Of a DNA stretch of 64,000 nucleotides, positions 10,536 through 21,259 are shown piece after piece (positions within the stretch are counted from its first letter, which is position 1; every line of letters begins with the position of its first letter). Below the pieces are notes generated by a model. The model was given only the letters and a program-made list of their open reading frames with translations, did no database searches and had not been told where the DNA came from. The translations under genes were made by a program, and so were the position numbers. This stretch comes from Tolypeutes matacus (taxonomy: Eukaryota; Chordata; Mammalia; Cingulata; Chlamyphoridae). The stretch spans positions 31,663,282-31,727,281 of the forward strand of contig JAKSZT010053883.1 in assembly GCA_026826555.1 (NCBI GenBank), read 5' to 3'.

Positions 10536-10829
10536 TCCTGGCCCATGACACCATGCTTAGAGTCTCAGTGGGGCTGGGGTCCCTGTCCCTGTCACTTACA
10601 CTCTATCTGTAAGGTTGATGTCCATTTCAACTCCTTTACATACCTGAATATTTCTCCATCATCCAAACCAAATGGCCTTCTGTACTCTACTTGTGTATTT
10701 TGGGGCAGGGGGTTCACTCTCTTTTGAGGCAGTCTTTTCACAAATGCTCAGCTCTGACTGTCTCCCCCTTGGAATTTTCTATGTACCTCCACTGATCTGA
10801 CCACTTTCACATGGAGCCCAGAATTTTTT

Positions 10830-11100
10830 TATTCCTTTTACCTTATGACAATCTTTCAAGGATCTGAAATTAGAGATCTAAGGTTTCTCCTCTCCAAACC
10901 AAATATCTTTTCAATCATTCCTCACAAGAGTAGATTTTCAGTCCCCTCCTCTTTTCTTGGGAATCCAGTGTGTCCAGGAGCTTCCAAAATCATGGCACCT
11001 ATAACTAGTTGTAATATTCCATGTATGGTCTAGGAGGGGTAGAGCTGAACAGAACCATCACCTTCTTCAAACTAGATATTAGACCTTTAATGATGCAGCC
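10830..11100 (-). repeat. CR1/L3 LINE fragment
   Basis: Antisense CR1-type: 'tcaatcattcctcacaagag', 'gtgtccaggagcttccaaaa', 'gtaatattccatgtatggtc', 'aatgatgcagccc'. Family by recall of the CR1 3' half; the left edge is uncertain (10545-10830 is unassigned). Confidence 0.65.
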
Positions 11101-11109
11101 CAACTGGGA

Positions 11110-11527
11110 GGAATAGCTTTGGTTCTGTGGCAGAGACTTTTACTGCTTATTGGATTCATGTGCTTGCCATACTTCCTAGCTTCCTTGTTGCCAGGCAGGG
11201 CCATGCAACTAATTCTGCTCAGTGGTCTGTGAGCAGACATAATATGTGAATCTCCTGGAATGAAACATTTAAAGAGCCAGTGAGGGACATTCCAGCTCTT
11301 TCCCCCTGCCATGGTGACCTGGAAGCCCTGGATTTCAAATGGTATTGCTATAGGAACAAGCAATCTGGATCCCGGAGTCACCACTGGAGAGAGCTGCCTT
11401 GAAGAGTTGCTGGATCCACAGTGGACTTTTATGAGCATAAATAAACCTTTATGCATTAAGTCACAGAACTTTTTGTTGCAGTGGTTATTGTTTCTGTAGC
11501 ACAGCCTAGCCAAAGTTGACTAACAGG
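11110..11527 (+). mobile_element. Solo LTR, MLT1/MaLR-like
   Basis: About 420 bp: 'ggcagggccatgcaactaat', 'ctctttccccctgccatgg', a polyadenylation signal in 'gagcataaataaacctttat', then 'cattaagtcacag' and an end near 'ttgactaacag'. Layout fits an ERVL-MaLR LTR. No internal viral genes accompany it. Confidence 0.75.
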
Positions 11528-11529
11528 CC

Positions 11530-11725
11530 ATCATGCTGCTCACTCACATTCGTCTTTAAGTCCCTTTCATCACCTATGTAACACCTTGTGCTAAGCCCTA
11601 GTCTCCCTTAGCTGGACTTTGTAGTGAATCTTCTTATTCGTTGACTTTGAGCTTCTTAAGATCAGTGCCCATATTTTATCTTCCTTGCATTTCCCCAGAG
11701 CTTAGCCTGATACATAGAGGACATT
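11530..11725 (+). repeat. L2 LINE 3' end
   Basis: Sense L2: 'cctttcatcacctatgtaac', 'gacttgagctt'-like (gactttgagcttcttaagat), 'cagtgcccatattttatctt', 'agcctgatacatagaggaca'. Confidence 0.75.
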
Positions 11726-11900
11726 AATCTCTGAAGAGGGGAGGGAATAAGGAAAGGATCTTTTGGGTTCATCAAGATGGAGGTAGAAAATATCCCCTAA
11801 GATATTTCTTTGGAATGAGGCAATCTAGACTCAAAATCTCTAGTTCCATCACTGACCAGTGGTGTGTCCCTTGGCTAGTTACCTATCCTTTATACGTTTC

Positions 11901-12352
11901 TTTTCTTTTTTTTTTAAGATTTATTTTTTATTTATTTATCCCCCCCCCCATTGTTTTGTGCTTGCTGCCTGCTCTCTGTGTGTTCTTCTGTGTCTGCCTG
12001 TCTTCTCTTTAGGCAGCACCAGGAACTGATCTTGGGACCTTCCATAGTGGGAGAGAGGCGCTCAATCTCTTGCACCACCTCAGCTCCCTGGTCTGCTATG
12101 TCTCTTATTGTCTCTCCTCTGTGTCTCTTTTTGTTGCGTCATCTTGCTGCGCCAGCTCTCCGTGTGGGCCAGCACTCCTGTGCAGGCCAGCACTTCTGCA
12201 CGGGCCAGCACTCCGCATGGGCCAGCTCTCTGCTTGGGCCAGCACACTGTGCGGGCCAGCTTGCTTTTCACCGGGAGGCACCGGGAATCGAACCCTGGAC
12301 CTCCTATATGGTGGATGGGAGCCCAATCGCTTGAGATGCATCCATTTCCCTT
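11901..12352 (-). mobile_element. DAS-type SINE, two heads, long body
   Basis: The minus-strand head is at 12262-12350, a second tRNA-like head lies near 12013-12095, and an A-rich tail ends at 11901. Flanks carry an imperfect target duplication (ttatacgtttct / ttatacatttct). At about 450 bp it is the longest SINE here because of an internal tandem array. Confidence 0.9.
12151..12254. repeat. 17-18 bp tandem array inside the SINE body
   Basis: Six units beginning 'gccagc' (for example gccagcactccgcatgg), lengths 17, 18, 18, 17, 17, 17. A variable internal array of this kind is typical of the longer DAS SINEs. Confidence 0.93.
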
Positions 12353-12478
12353 TTATACATTTCTGATTCCTCATCTGTCAAATAGTGATAGTAGGCCAGC
12401 CTCTTAGAATTTGAGAAAGTAATAATATATTTTATAAAAAGTGTCTTGCACATTGTGTAGTAAATAAATGGCAGATGT

Positions 12479-12516
12479 CACCACCACCACCACCACCACC
12501 ACCACCACCACCACCA
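12479..12516. repeat. (CAC)n microsatellite
   Basis: Twelve uninterrupted CAC units directly after the MIR 3' end. Confidence 0.98.
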
Positions 12517-12519
12517 TTG

Positions 12520-13050
12520 GGATAAGGGAATATTGTACTCTACATCAAGGTGGAAAGCAGAAAAGAGGATCATTCAGGAAGGGTCTCAGCCTCAAGGCAG
12601 TCAGCGGTGGAGACTTTAGCAGGTGCAGGCTCAAGTAGCTCTTCTGTGGTTTGGGTCAGACATCCCAGGCACAGCATCCCTGCGACAGTATGCCTCAGAG
12701 GAGGGTCCCTTCCCCTTCCTCACTGGACTTGAACTAAAAAGATATGTTTTGCCTATGGTTACATCTACCTGGGTGGTTCCTCCAGTAGAACTTGACTTGG
12801 CTCCAGCAGAAATGTGGGCAAGGTGATGGGATAGTTGGAGCCATACCACACTGTTGGCAAGTGTGGAGTATGTAGAGGATGGAGGGCAGCCTCTGAACAG
12901 ATGCCACACTAGAGGTGGACGTCACACATGGGCAGATGTCATCCAAGATGGTGCTTGTGTGCCATTCAGGGGTCATCCCAGAGAGGTGTCACTGTGCAAA
13001 TACACATCATTTTAGATGCCTAATGTCCTTGTGAAAGAAGAGAAGGGAGG
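12520..13050. other. Unassigned sequence
   Basis: No gene or repeat recognised. Confidence 0.4.
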
Positions 13051-13054
13051 GAGC

Positions 13055-13235
13055 ATATGTTTTTTGAGCACCTACTGCATGCAAGGTATAAATGAAATCT
13101 AATTTAATCCTCACAATTTTGTGATGTAAAGATTAATATTCCCATTTGAGAGATGAGGAAACCGAGGCCTAGAAAGTATACGAGAGGGACCCGAGCCCAA
13201 ACTTGCCCTCCTTTTAATATACCACCTGCCTCCCA
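13055..13235 (-). repeat. MIR SINE fragment
   Basis: Antisense MIR: 'ttgagcacctactgcatgca', 'tctaatttaatcctcacaat', 'gatgaggaaaccgaggcct'. Confidence 0.88.
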
Positions 13236-13304
13236 AGACTTGTTCTCTGGCCCAAACTTTCACTACCCTTCACCTTGAAAGATTCATCCCTAGTCCCCAG
13301 GCAC

Positions 13305-13465
13305 TGTGGTATGTTCTGAGCCTCCAATTTCCTTCCCATAAGTGGCGATAATAACAACACCTACCTTTTAGTATTCTTGTGAGGCTTAAGTGACTTGATA
13401 AAGACAAGGCATTTAGCATAGTGCCTGGCACAGAGTAAGCATTATTTCAGTGTTAGTCATTATTA
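13305..13465 (+). repeat. MIR SINE 3' part
   Basis: Sense MIR: 'gataataacaacacctacct', 'cttgtgaggcttaagtgact', 'agcatagtgcctggcacaga'. Confidence 0.9.
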
Positions 13466-13469
13466 TCAT

Positions 13470-13722
13470 AATAGCTAACATTTATCAAGTCCTATATATA
13501 CTATTTCCAGGCCTGGTGCTAAGTGCTTTACAGGGTTCACATGATTAAATCCTCAAAACAACCCTGTGAGGCAGGTGTTAGTGTCCTCAGTTTCAGCTGG
13601 GGAAATTGAGGCTTAAGAGAATTTAAGTGAATTACTCAAGTTCACTCATAAGGGAATGTCAGTGTAGGAGTTTGAACCCTGGTCATCCGACTCCAGAGGC
13701 TATGCTATATATGGCCAGAGCC
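13470..13722 (-). repeat. MIR SINE, near full length
   Basis: Antisense MIR: 'agctaacatttatcaagtcc', 'tggtgctaagtgctttacag', 'caaccctgtgaggcaggtgt', 'agtttgaaccctggtcatcc'. Confidence 0.93.
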
Positions 13723-13725
13723 AAG

Positions 13726-13726
<1 letters not shown>

Positions 13727-13781
<55 letters not shown>
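13727..13781. repeat. (AAT)n microsatellite, about 18 units
   Basis: Uninterrupted AAT repeat between two antisense MIRs, probably grown from the 'ataataatag' motif of a MIR end. Confidence 0.98.
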
Positions 13782-13784
13782 TAA

Positions 13785-14030
13785 CTTCCATGTATTGAGT
13801 GGTTATTATGTGCCAGACACAGTGCTAAAACCCCATTATACAAATTATTTCTGTTTTCAAAACCATCTTCTAGGAGGCAGGTCCTATAATTAGATGCATT
13901 TTTACATATAAGACTGAGAGTAAAAATACTAGGTAACTCACTTAAGATCTCACAGCCAGGAAACTGCAGTGTGGGACTTGAAGCCAGGTCATTGACAGCC
14001 CATGCATTTAACCACTGTGCTGAATCACCT
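13785..14030 (-). repeat. MIR SINE, near full length
   Basis: Antisense MIR: 'gttattatgtgccagacaca', 'gtgctaaaacccc', 'gatctcacagccagg', 'ttgaagccaggtcattgaca', 'ccatgcatttaaccactgtg'. Confidence 0.9.
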
Positions 14031-14199
14031 TAAGAGCGGGGTCCATGGTATACATCCTTCAAATGTGATGTGATGCTTGGATTAAAAAATTGTTTACAAA
14101 ATACAAACCGAAATCAAAATGATTCAGGGCGTTTTAAGAGGGAGAGATAAATAAAGATTTACTGTGTAAAGGCTGATACAAAAGAAGTAGGAGCTGAAA

Positions 14200-14370
14200 T
14201 TGCTGGTATTCCAGTGGCTCCAGATGGTTTGAGCAGGTCACGACCAGTTCCCACTCATTGTGAGCTGGCCATTGTCGGTCTGGCTTGCTTCAAGCCAGTC
14301 TGAATCAGTTAGATCTGGTTGCTGCTAGTTGGGACCAACCTGAACTGGATTGACCTAGTTTAAGTCCTTC
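14200..14370. repeat. Weak, degenerate ccagt/ctggtt repeat
   Basis: Motifs ccagtt, ctggtt, gaccagtt, gaccaacc and gaactgg recur at irregular ~20-bp spacing on both strands. Possibly a decayed minisatellite; no clean unit. Confidence 0.3.
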
Positions 14371-15395
14371 TATTTCTTCAGGTTGACTTCCATTAGCATT
14401 ACAGTTTTGACTCTCTGTGGAAATTCTTCTCTTGGACTCCCTGGTTTGGTGGCTTCAGTTGGGGTCCTGGTGAGGGAGAGAGTGTAAGTAAATTATTAAC
14501 CATCAGGAGCAGCCCTTGGACCCTTGGGGGTCTACAGCCCAAAAACCTCAGCTGGTGAGCCCTGGCTTGGCCAACTCTGCCTGAGCGTCCTCTCCTCAAT
14601 TTTCCTTCAGACTTTGCTCCTGTGAAATCCCCTGGCTGCATGCCCTCCCCCAGCCTTGCCCTATCCAAGTAGACTTTTCCTTCATTTTCTTTTTGAAGGT
14701 ACAAACATAGGGGGTCTGAACGAACGAGGAGACCTATATCCATCCCAGATTGATGGAACTTGTCTGGGATGTCAGGGCCACGTGTGGGTAGTGCTTCTGT
14801 GATGGCAGGTAGGTGAATGTTGCTTACTCCATTCCCAGACCCTGAAACAGATGTGCTCCCACCACTACACTGGAAATTCAATTCAACATTGATGTGTGTG
14901 TGTGTGTGTGTGTGTGGCGGGGGAGGCTGGGGGAGGAAGGTGGGCAGAAAGGGCAGGGGCTGGCTAATGGGACACCACATCAAATTATCATTGCGCAGAA
15001 ACCCTGCCCCCTTCAGGGAATAACATGTGCCAAAGGGAATGAGGAGCAAGCAGGTGTGGGGAACAGGGGCCCCATGCAGACTGGCCTCCCACCCTGGGCT
15101 TGCTGCTCTTTCCCAGCTGGTCTGGGTGGTGAGGGAGCTGGGGGACTGATCAGACCCAGCAAACACTAGAAATTCAGAAGCAGCCATCTCCTGGAGGCTG
15201 ACGCTCCCCCAGGACTGGCTACCTCCTCCTTCCCCATTGGTGCCATGCATAAGGCATGAATGTGTTGGCTAGCGGATGGGGCCAGCTACCCAGTTGGGAA
15301 TTTATATCTTTAGAGCCAGAAGGAACTTGTGCAACAAACTTATGCATGATCTATCAGATGTTCAGTAACAGGGCCTTCTCATGTTCCTTTCACTG
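14371..15395. other. Unassigned sequence with (GT)12
   Basis: Contains the (TG)n run 14893-14917. The minus strand has the longest open frame of the window (283 aa, 14399-15250), but it reads through the microsatellite as a Thr-His run, has low-complexity Pro/Ser content and no domain; taken as chance. Confidence 0.5.
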
Positions 15396-15990
15396 GCTTG
15401 CAGGATTTATTCTATATATTTAGAGAGGGCAGGCTCAAAAGAGGAGGGTCCCCTGCCTCCCAGGCCAGTGCCCTTTCTGCTATGTGTTGCAACCCCCTTC
15501 CCTCTGTTGAAGGCATAATCTGCTCTGGAAGGAAGCCTTCTGGGAGCAGACCTCATTCTCTACCCCCTTCGTTCTACCATCCTGCCACCTCTACCTACTC
15601 AGGGGCTGACTGTGCCCAGGGACTGACTGAGGGTCAGGGACAGCTGGACCTGGGAAGCCAGCTGAGCCCAGGGACTGACCCTGACCAGGGCTGCAGTGGG
15701 CTCAAGGATGGGCTCTATCCAAGATCAAACTCCTCTGTGCTCAGGTACCATTTGTGCCAGGAAACTACCTGTGCCCAGGAAATATTGGGGCTGGGGGAGG
15801 CAGAAACGCTCTCCCCTGGAAAGAGTCCCATGCCTGGCAGGCAGGCCGCCCCGGGTCTGGTGTGAGAGCCTGTGGCAGCAGCTCCTATTCTGGGGCAGTG
15901 GGAGGAGGGAGCCCTACCCTCAACACAGGTCATCTCAGACATTCTCCCATCTAGGAGCCGGGTGCAGGGGAAGGAAAACGAGAACACAGA
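15396..15990. other. Unassigned GC-rich sequence
   Basis: Positions 15600-15780 repeat 'gcccagg' and 'gggactgac' loosely, a very degenerate tandem. No gene seen. Confidence 0.35.
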
Positions 15991-15994
15991 GTTG

Positions 15995-16125
15995 CTGAGT
16001 GCTTGCTCTGCTCTGTGTCAGCACAGTGAGGTCCTTTCTTCCCATTGTCCCCTGGACAACCCCATGAGGCAGTAATTATCATCCCCATTTACACATGAAG
16101 AAACTGAGGTTCCCTGAGGTGAACA
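15995..16125 (-). repeat. MIR SINE fragment
   Basis: Antisense MIR: 'caaccccatgaggcagtaat', 'atccccatttacacatgaag', 'aaactgaggttccctgagg'. Confidence 0.88.
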
Positions 16126-16209
16126 TTCTTTTCTGGTCTTTTGGATTCTGAAACTCTTTTGCCCACAAGGTTGTGGACTTACCATTCACCACCTTGCTTC
16201 CCTGGGTGC

Positions 16210-16305
16210 AGGCAGAGGTTGGGGGCTTCTCCATTTCATGGAGGAGGAAACTGAGGAAGGATCAGAACCCAGACCTCTTGCCTGCAGTTGGCAAGTTAAC
16301 CCTGT
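16210..16305 (-). repeat. MIR SINE fragment
   Basis: 'ccatttcatggaggaggaaa', 'ctgaggaaggatcagaaccc' resemble the antisense MIR core. Confidence 0.6.
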
Positions 16306-16309
16306 TCGT

Positions 16310-16930
16310 GCTAGGGCTCCTGGCTTTTGGGGGGGAGGGCAGTTGGCGGCCTGGTAGGAAGGGCTTCCTGTGGGCTGCATTCCTGGTTGCTGTCTTGGAG
16401 GCGGGCAGGCTGGGGTGCCGAGGCCATCGGCCCCATCACAGGCCCCCTTTCATGCTGCTCAACAAGGCTTCTTCAGAGCCCGGGCTCGGCTGTGCAAACA
16501 CACCCATCTGGGCCGCTGGCTGAAGGGGGGCAGCGGAACTCCCCCCTGCTGCTCCTGACCTTCTGGACAAAGGGAGCTTTGGCCCTGTGGGGGACCCCAG
16601 GGAACTCGGGGCTCCGGAGGGCTCAGCCCCTGCTCAGCCCCTCATGGGGGACAGTCCTCGTGGGTTGCCGCTTGCCATTTTCTTCAACGCTGGAACTCTG
16701 ACTCCGACGGTGTTTCCTGCTGAGGCCTGGCCCTCTCCTGCCCCTCACTAGGGCCAACACCCAGCGCCGGCCAGGGAAGATAGAACAAAGGCTGCAGGCA
16801 GAAAGGAACTTGAGGGGGCAGGCAAAGGGGCATCTGAGCAGCCTCCCAGTCTAAACCCCCATCCTCACGGAGTTGATATTTTCACGGAGGAGAAAGACAC
16901 AAATCAAATAATCACACACAAAAATGGTAA
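16310..16930. other. GC-rich unassigned sequence
   Basis: Locally CpG-bearing around 16390-16530. Open frames on the plus strand lack domains and splice context. No gene supported. Confidence 0.4.
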
Positions 16931-16934
16931 ATAG

Positions 16935-17150
16935 TAACCAACTCACATAGTGATTCTCAGGCTCCAGGCGCTGTTCTAAGTGCTTTCCACATATGAGCTT
17001 GCTGAATCTTCATATGAACCCTATGAGGTGGGTCCTGTTTTTATTTCCATTTTATAAATTAGGCCACTTAGGCACAGAGAGGTTGGGTGACTTGCCCAAG
17101 CTAGTAAGTGGCAGAGCCAGGATTTGAACTCAGGTAGTGTGTATTCTTAA
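16935..17150 (-). repeat. MIR SINE, near full length
   Basis: Antisense MIR: 'ccaggcgctgttctaagtgc', 'ccctatgaggtgggtcctgt', 'ggcacagagaggttgggtga', 'aagtggcagagccaggattt'. Confidence 0.95.
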
Positions 17151-17154
17151 CAAC

Positions 17155-17475
17155 AAGGAACCTTTACAAACCACCTTAGGGCAGTCACAGGGGGAGCTGG
17201 CGTGGGGAAATGGGGAAAGGTGGGTGGCTGAGGTGGACCAAAAGCAATACTAAGGCTTTGGGGGAGGGAAATGGGACCTGAGCTTAGGGGAGATCACTCT
17301 GGCTGCTGTGTGGAGGGCAGACTGGGGTGCCCAAGAGCCTGGAGGCTGTCACAGAGTACAGGGGAGAGGTGAGGGGGATGCAGCCTGGGTCAGGACAGGG
17401 GCAGTGGACATGGAAAGAGGAGGGCAGGTTTGGGAGGGCTGTGGGTTTCAGAATGGCCATCCAGGCAGCTGAGCG
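17155..17475 (-). repeat. L2 LINE fragment
   Basis: Antisense L2: 'gagatcactctggctgctgt' and the flanking purine-rich layout. Confidence 0.65.
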
Positions 17476-17689
17476 GAGGTGGGAGTGAGGGTGAGGGCGA
17501 GGACACCGCCCTGTGTTTGGGGAGTGAGCAAGCTAGCTTTGACCCAGGGGCTCTCTTCACCAGCCTGGCAGGAACACCCTGACTTCCCTGCCTCCCCGGG
17601 GTCTTCTATTGCTGTCACCTTCCATCCCCAAGCGCTCAGGGTAGAGGGGGTCAGAGGTCAGAGGAGGACACTCCCCGCCGTCCCGCGGA

Positions 17690-17830
17690 CCTGAATCCTG
17701 ACTGTCCCTCTTACGTGCTGTGGGACTTTGGGTGAGTAGCTTAATGTCCTTCTGGAACTGGGGCAATGGTGCCTCCCCCACAGACCTGTGCAAGACGAGG
17801 GCTGTGAAAGTGAACTGCCGAGGTAAACTG
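17690..17830 (+). repeat. MIR SINE fragment
   Basis: Sense MIR: 'acctgaatcctgactgtccc', 'acgtgctgtgggactttggg'. Diverged. Confidence 0.7.
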
Positions 17831-18099
17831 CTGCTGCCGTTTAAGAGCCTCCTTTAGGCTCCCTCCAGCGTGACCGGGAGGGAGGCTGGGGAGAGGACTC
17901 AGGATGCTGGTGGATTCTGGTCTCCAAGATGTCATGTAACAACATGCCTTCCCCTCTTGCCTCGGTCTCCTGATCTGGGACGTGAGGACTCCAAGGGGAG
18001 TGCAGCAGCCAGGGTGGTCCTGCCAGGCAGGTAGAAAGAGCACCACTGCTGGAGTTCAGCACCTGGGAGGGAGCTGGCCCGAAAGGGTGCCTCCCACTC

Positions 18100-18600
18100 A
18101 TTCCAAGGTCATTCCCTCGTCCGCTGAGCACGTGCTATGTGCCAAGCCCTGTCCTAGGAGCTGCAAGGTGGCAGTGAAGCGAGATCGGCAAAGTTCCACT
18201 TTCCAAAGCTCACTTTATAGTGGGGAGAGAGGCAGTAATAAGTGGAAAAAACCAACCAAGAGGACTGCAACAACAAAATGTGCAAAGACAAAAACCAAAA
18301 CGATCAAAACCCTGGTGACGTAAATCAGGATAGAGGCTCCTTTAGATGGGGATCTCAGGAGAGGCCTCCCTAAGACGACGACAGGTGAGCCGGGGCGTGG
18401 CTGATGAAGAAGCCAGACCTGAGAAGTGTAGGGAAAGAGAGGGCCTTGAAAGCTGCTAAGCTTAGGGGACTAGGGAGAAAGGAGTGATGTAGGAGAGGTG
18501 TCTGAGGGGTTCCTGTGGGGCTTTGCAGACCCTTCTAATAGCGATGGGAAACTTGACAGGGGTAGAGGCAGGGCACGGCGTAACGGGCTTCACCATTTGA
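18100..18600 (-). repeat. L2 LINE fragment
   Basis: Antisense L2: 'tatgtgccaagccctgtcct', 'gctcactttatagtggggag', 'gagaggcctccctaagac', 'agagagggccttgaaagctg'. Confidence 0.82.
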
Positions 18601-18945
18601 AAAGGCTACTCGGGCTTTCACCTGCAGAATGAGTTGCATGGAGGAATGGAACGATGGGATGGTGGCTGCCCACCTCTGGCTCCCGCTCCTGCCCGTCCTG
18701 CCGAGAGGAACACCCCTCTGCCTCCTGCCCTCCACCCTCTCTCTACCCCTCTTCCACGGCAGGGGCTCCAGGGTGCACCACAGCCCCCAGAAATCTCCGA
18801 GAGCCTTGAGACTGGGGGCTGGCTGGCTGACCCGGGCAGGCCAGGCTGGGGCCTCCGTGCAGGGACCGTGGGCATGGGCATGGCCGTGCTGCCTGCTTCC
18901 ACCCTACACGCCGGGCGTGTGCCCCACCCCCACCCCGCATGGGCT
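18600..18945. other. Unassigned GC-rich sequence
   Basis: No gene or repeat recognised. Confidence 0.4.
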
Positions 18946-18949
18946 GGTG

Positions 18950-19120
18950 AATTAAAAAGTCTTAACTTTTTTTTTTAAATGGCAGCTCTGTGTACTGTAC
19001 ATGGTAATTAATACATTAGCATTTATGCAAAATACCATCACAGCCGGGCTGGTATGTCAGCTGCCTTCCTGAGCTGCAAAAATGTGAGCGCCCCGAGGTA
19101 CCTCCAACAGGACTCCGCCC
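18950..19120. promoter_or_regulatory. Candidate conserved non-coding element
   Basis: AT-rich island between GC-rich DNA and a GT tract, with 'catggtaattaatacattag' (homeodomain core TAATTA) and an octamer-like 'atttatgcaaaat'. Not a recognised repeat. Confidence 0.4.
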
Positions 19121-19164
19121 CTAGCAGACAGCTCCGTTTGACCTGCGTCATTCACTAACGTGTC

Positions 19165-19812
19165 TCAGGGAGCGTGTCTGTGTGTGCATATCTGTGTATA
19201 CCGGCTGGTGTATATACTGCTTCTTGTGAGAGGATGTGGGTATGCATATGTGTCCTTGTAGGAGTGTGCACATGTGCTGCCTGTGTTTATTCGCAGGCAC
19301 ACGTGTGGCATATGAGGGCGTCCCTGAGCCTGTGTGTACCAGTGTGTTGGGCTGGGCATGAGTGCATGTGAGTCTGTGTTTTTCTATGTGTGCATCTCTG
19401 AATGTGCGTGTGTTTGTGTGTACATCTCTCTGTGCCTGGATGCATGTCTGTGGGTCTGTGTATTTGTGACTGGACATGTGGGCTTCAATGTGTGTGTCTG
19501 TGCATGTCTGAGTGTGTGTCTGTGTGTGTGCCTATGCACGTGGCCCTGTGTTTGTGCATCCATGTGGGTTATGCAAACCTGTGTATATGTGTGTGCATGC
19601 ATGTTCATGAGTGTGTGTGTATAGCAATGGATGTTCACGTGTGACTGCCTCTGTGTGGGTCTCCAGGCATGACTGTGGAATCTGCTCTTTGTGTCTGTGT
19701 GTCAGTAAGACTGTGTGCATCTCTGTGTACATTTGGATAGACCCATGTGCTTGCCTGTGCCTGCCTGAGTTTGTTTGTATCTGTGTGTGTGTATATGTGT
19801 GTATGTGTGTGG
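19165..19812. repeat. GT-rich degenerate simple repeat, 650 bp
   Basis: Long run of TGTG/TGTC/TGCA words with no fixed unit. Alternating purine-pyrimidine sequence of this kind can adopt Z-DNA. It yields Cys/Val-rich (plus) and His/Thr-rich (minus) open frames that are not genes. Confidence 0.95.
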
Positions 19813-19844
19813 AGTAGTTCTAAAATGAAGTTGTCACGCATGGA

Positions 19845-20000
19845 AAGAACAGCCCACTAGAAAAGTGTCCTCTGGGTTCAAGCCCTGATGTCACCGCTTG
19901 TTAATTCTGTGACCTTGGCAGAGTCATTTCACCTCTCTGTGTCTCAGCTTCCTCATCTGTAAAATGGGACTGATGAAGCCCAGTCTGCCCATATCAACAA
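19845..20000 (+). repeat. MIR SINE
   Basis: Sense MIR: 'tgggttcaagccctgatgtc', 'ttctgtgaccttggcagagt', 'cctcatctgtaaaatgggac'. Confidence 0.95.
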
Positions 20001-20004
20001 TAAT

Positions 20005-20755
20005 AAATATTCACTGGGCACTGGGTACCCTGCAACTGAGCAGCTCAGGGGAGTGGGGGAGATGAATCAGTAAACAGGCGGTGACAACCTGGGCTGCCAG
20101 GGCGACAGCACAGCCAGCACAGGGTGCTCCAAGGAAGGTCATTTAGCCCTGGGCAGGAGATGGGGGTGGAGTAGGGTTAGGAAAGCTTCTCTGAGGAGGA
20201 GATGACCATTGAGTTGACTCTTGAAGGGTGAGCTAGATAAAGAAACCAGGCAGGGCGACCCAGCCTGGAGGAATGCAGAGGAGCTGTAAAAGTGCCCGGC
20301 CCTTTCTGAGAGGCTGGAGACCAGGGAGCGAGTTGGTGGGAGTGGGAGGACAGGATAGATGAAGACAGAAAGTAGTGGTGAGACCACCCAAGGTTGCCAG
20401 GAACCTTCTAGCTTCTACAGGGAGAAGAGACTAGAGACGGAAAACAGGAGTAGGAAGGCTGCTGTGGGGTTCGCTGGGAGATAGAGAGCTCTGGGCCAAG
20501 GCAGGGGCAGTGGGGAGAAGAGAGGGAGATGGAATCAGGGTATTCCTGAGGCCAAGTCAACGTCCCCTGGAGATTCATTAAGTAACAGTAATGGGGGAGG
20601 GAGGGGCAGGGGCACCAGCCATGGTATGACTCCGGGGATTGGGGGGTCGCCAGGGTGTTCACTGGGACAGCGAACGCAGGAGGAGGAAAGGTTCTCTTTG
20701 GAGAGAAGGGGATACGTTCTAGACACGCTGAGTTTGAGACGCCTATGAGCTATCA
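20005..20755 (-). repeat. L2 LINE, 3' region and reverse transcriptase
   Basis: Antisense L2: 'actgggcactgggtaccctg', 'gaaagcttctctgaggagga', 'ttgactcttgaagggtgagc'. Positions 20400-20755 look like the reverse-transcriptase part ('acgctgagtttgagacgcct'). Confidence 0.8.
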
Positions 20756-21030
20756 TTCATGTATTAATCAGTATGCCAGGCACCAGGTACTTGAGAGACC
20801 AAGATGAACAAGATGGAAGGTTGTCGTCGGCAGAGGTAGAATCAGGTTCAAAGGCCCAGAGGCAAGAGAGATGGAGTCTGGGGAGAATTAGAAAAGGCTG
20901 GGAGAGGTGGAGTGTGTAGTGGAGAGAGTGGAGGCCTGGAGGCGGGCAGAGGAGGTGCCAGACCATGGAGAGGCCTGGGGGTGGGTAGACAGTGGGAGAC
21001 AGGCGGGGTTGTATGGGTGTGGAGGGATTG
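20756..21030 (-). repeat. L2 LINE fragment
   Basis: Antisense L2: 'agtatgccaggcaccaggta', 'agagaccaagatgaacaaga', then a purine-rich body and 'ccatggagaggcctgggggt'. Confidence 0.7.
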
Positions 21031-21259
21031 TCATGTCAGATATGTATCATAGGAAAGTTATTCTGGAGGTAGAAGTGTGCCGTGTAATTTGGGGATATGA
21101 GGACTTAGGCATTGGGGTGGATGCCCCAGGACAGGGGTTCTTGCCTTTGGAACCTTTTCTTTCCCATTCTTGCCCATGTCTGTAGCCCGCCAAGGCTTTC
21201 CTGGTTTTCCGGTCTGTCAGATAGGGCCCATGAGCTGTGTCATTGCCACTCAGCTGTGA

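Larger units (their letters stand above)
11800..12478 (+). repeat. MIR SINE, split by a DAS SINE
   Basis: The 5' half (11800-11900: 'gttccatcactgaccagtgg', 'cccttggctagttacctatc') continues after the inserted SINE at 12353 ('tcctcatctgtcaaatagtg', ending 'gtagtaaataaatgg'). The halves rejoin in register. Confidence 0.85.

Noticed and set aside
11110..11527. Endogenous retrovirus with genes
   Set aside because: Only a solo LTR-like segment is present; no internal viral coding sequence nearby.
14399..15250. 283-aa open frame on the minus strand
   Set aside because: Runs through a GT microsatellite, low complexity, no domain and no homologous layout; chance frame.
19165..19812. CRISPR-like array
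   Set aside because: Mammalian DNA; no regular repeat-spacer structure, just GT-rich simple sequence.
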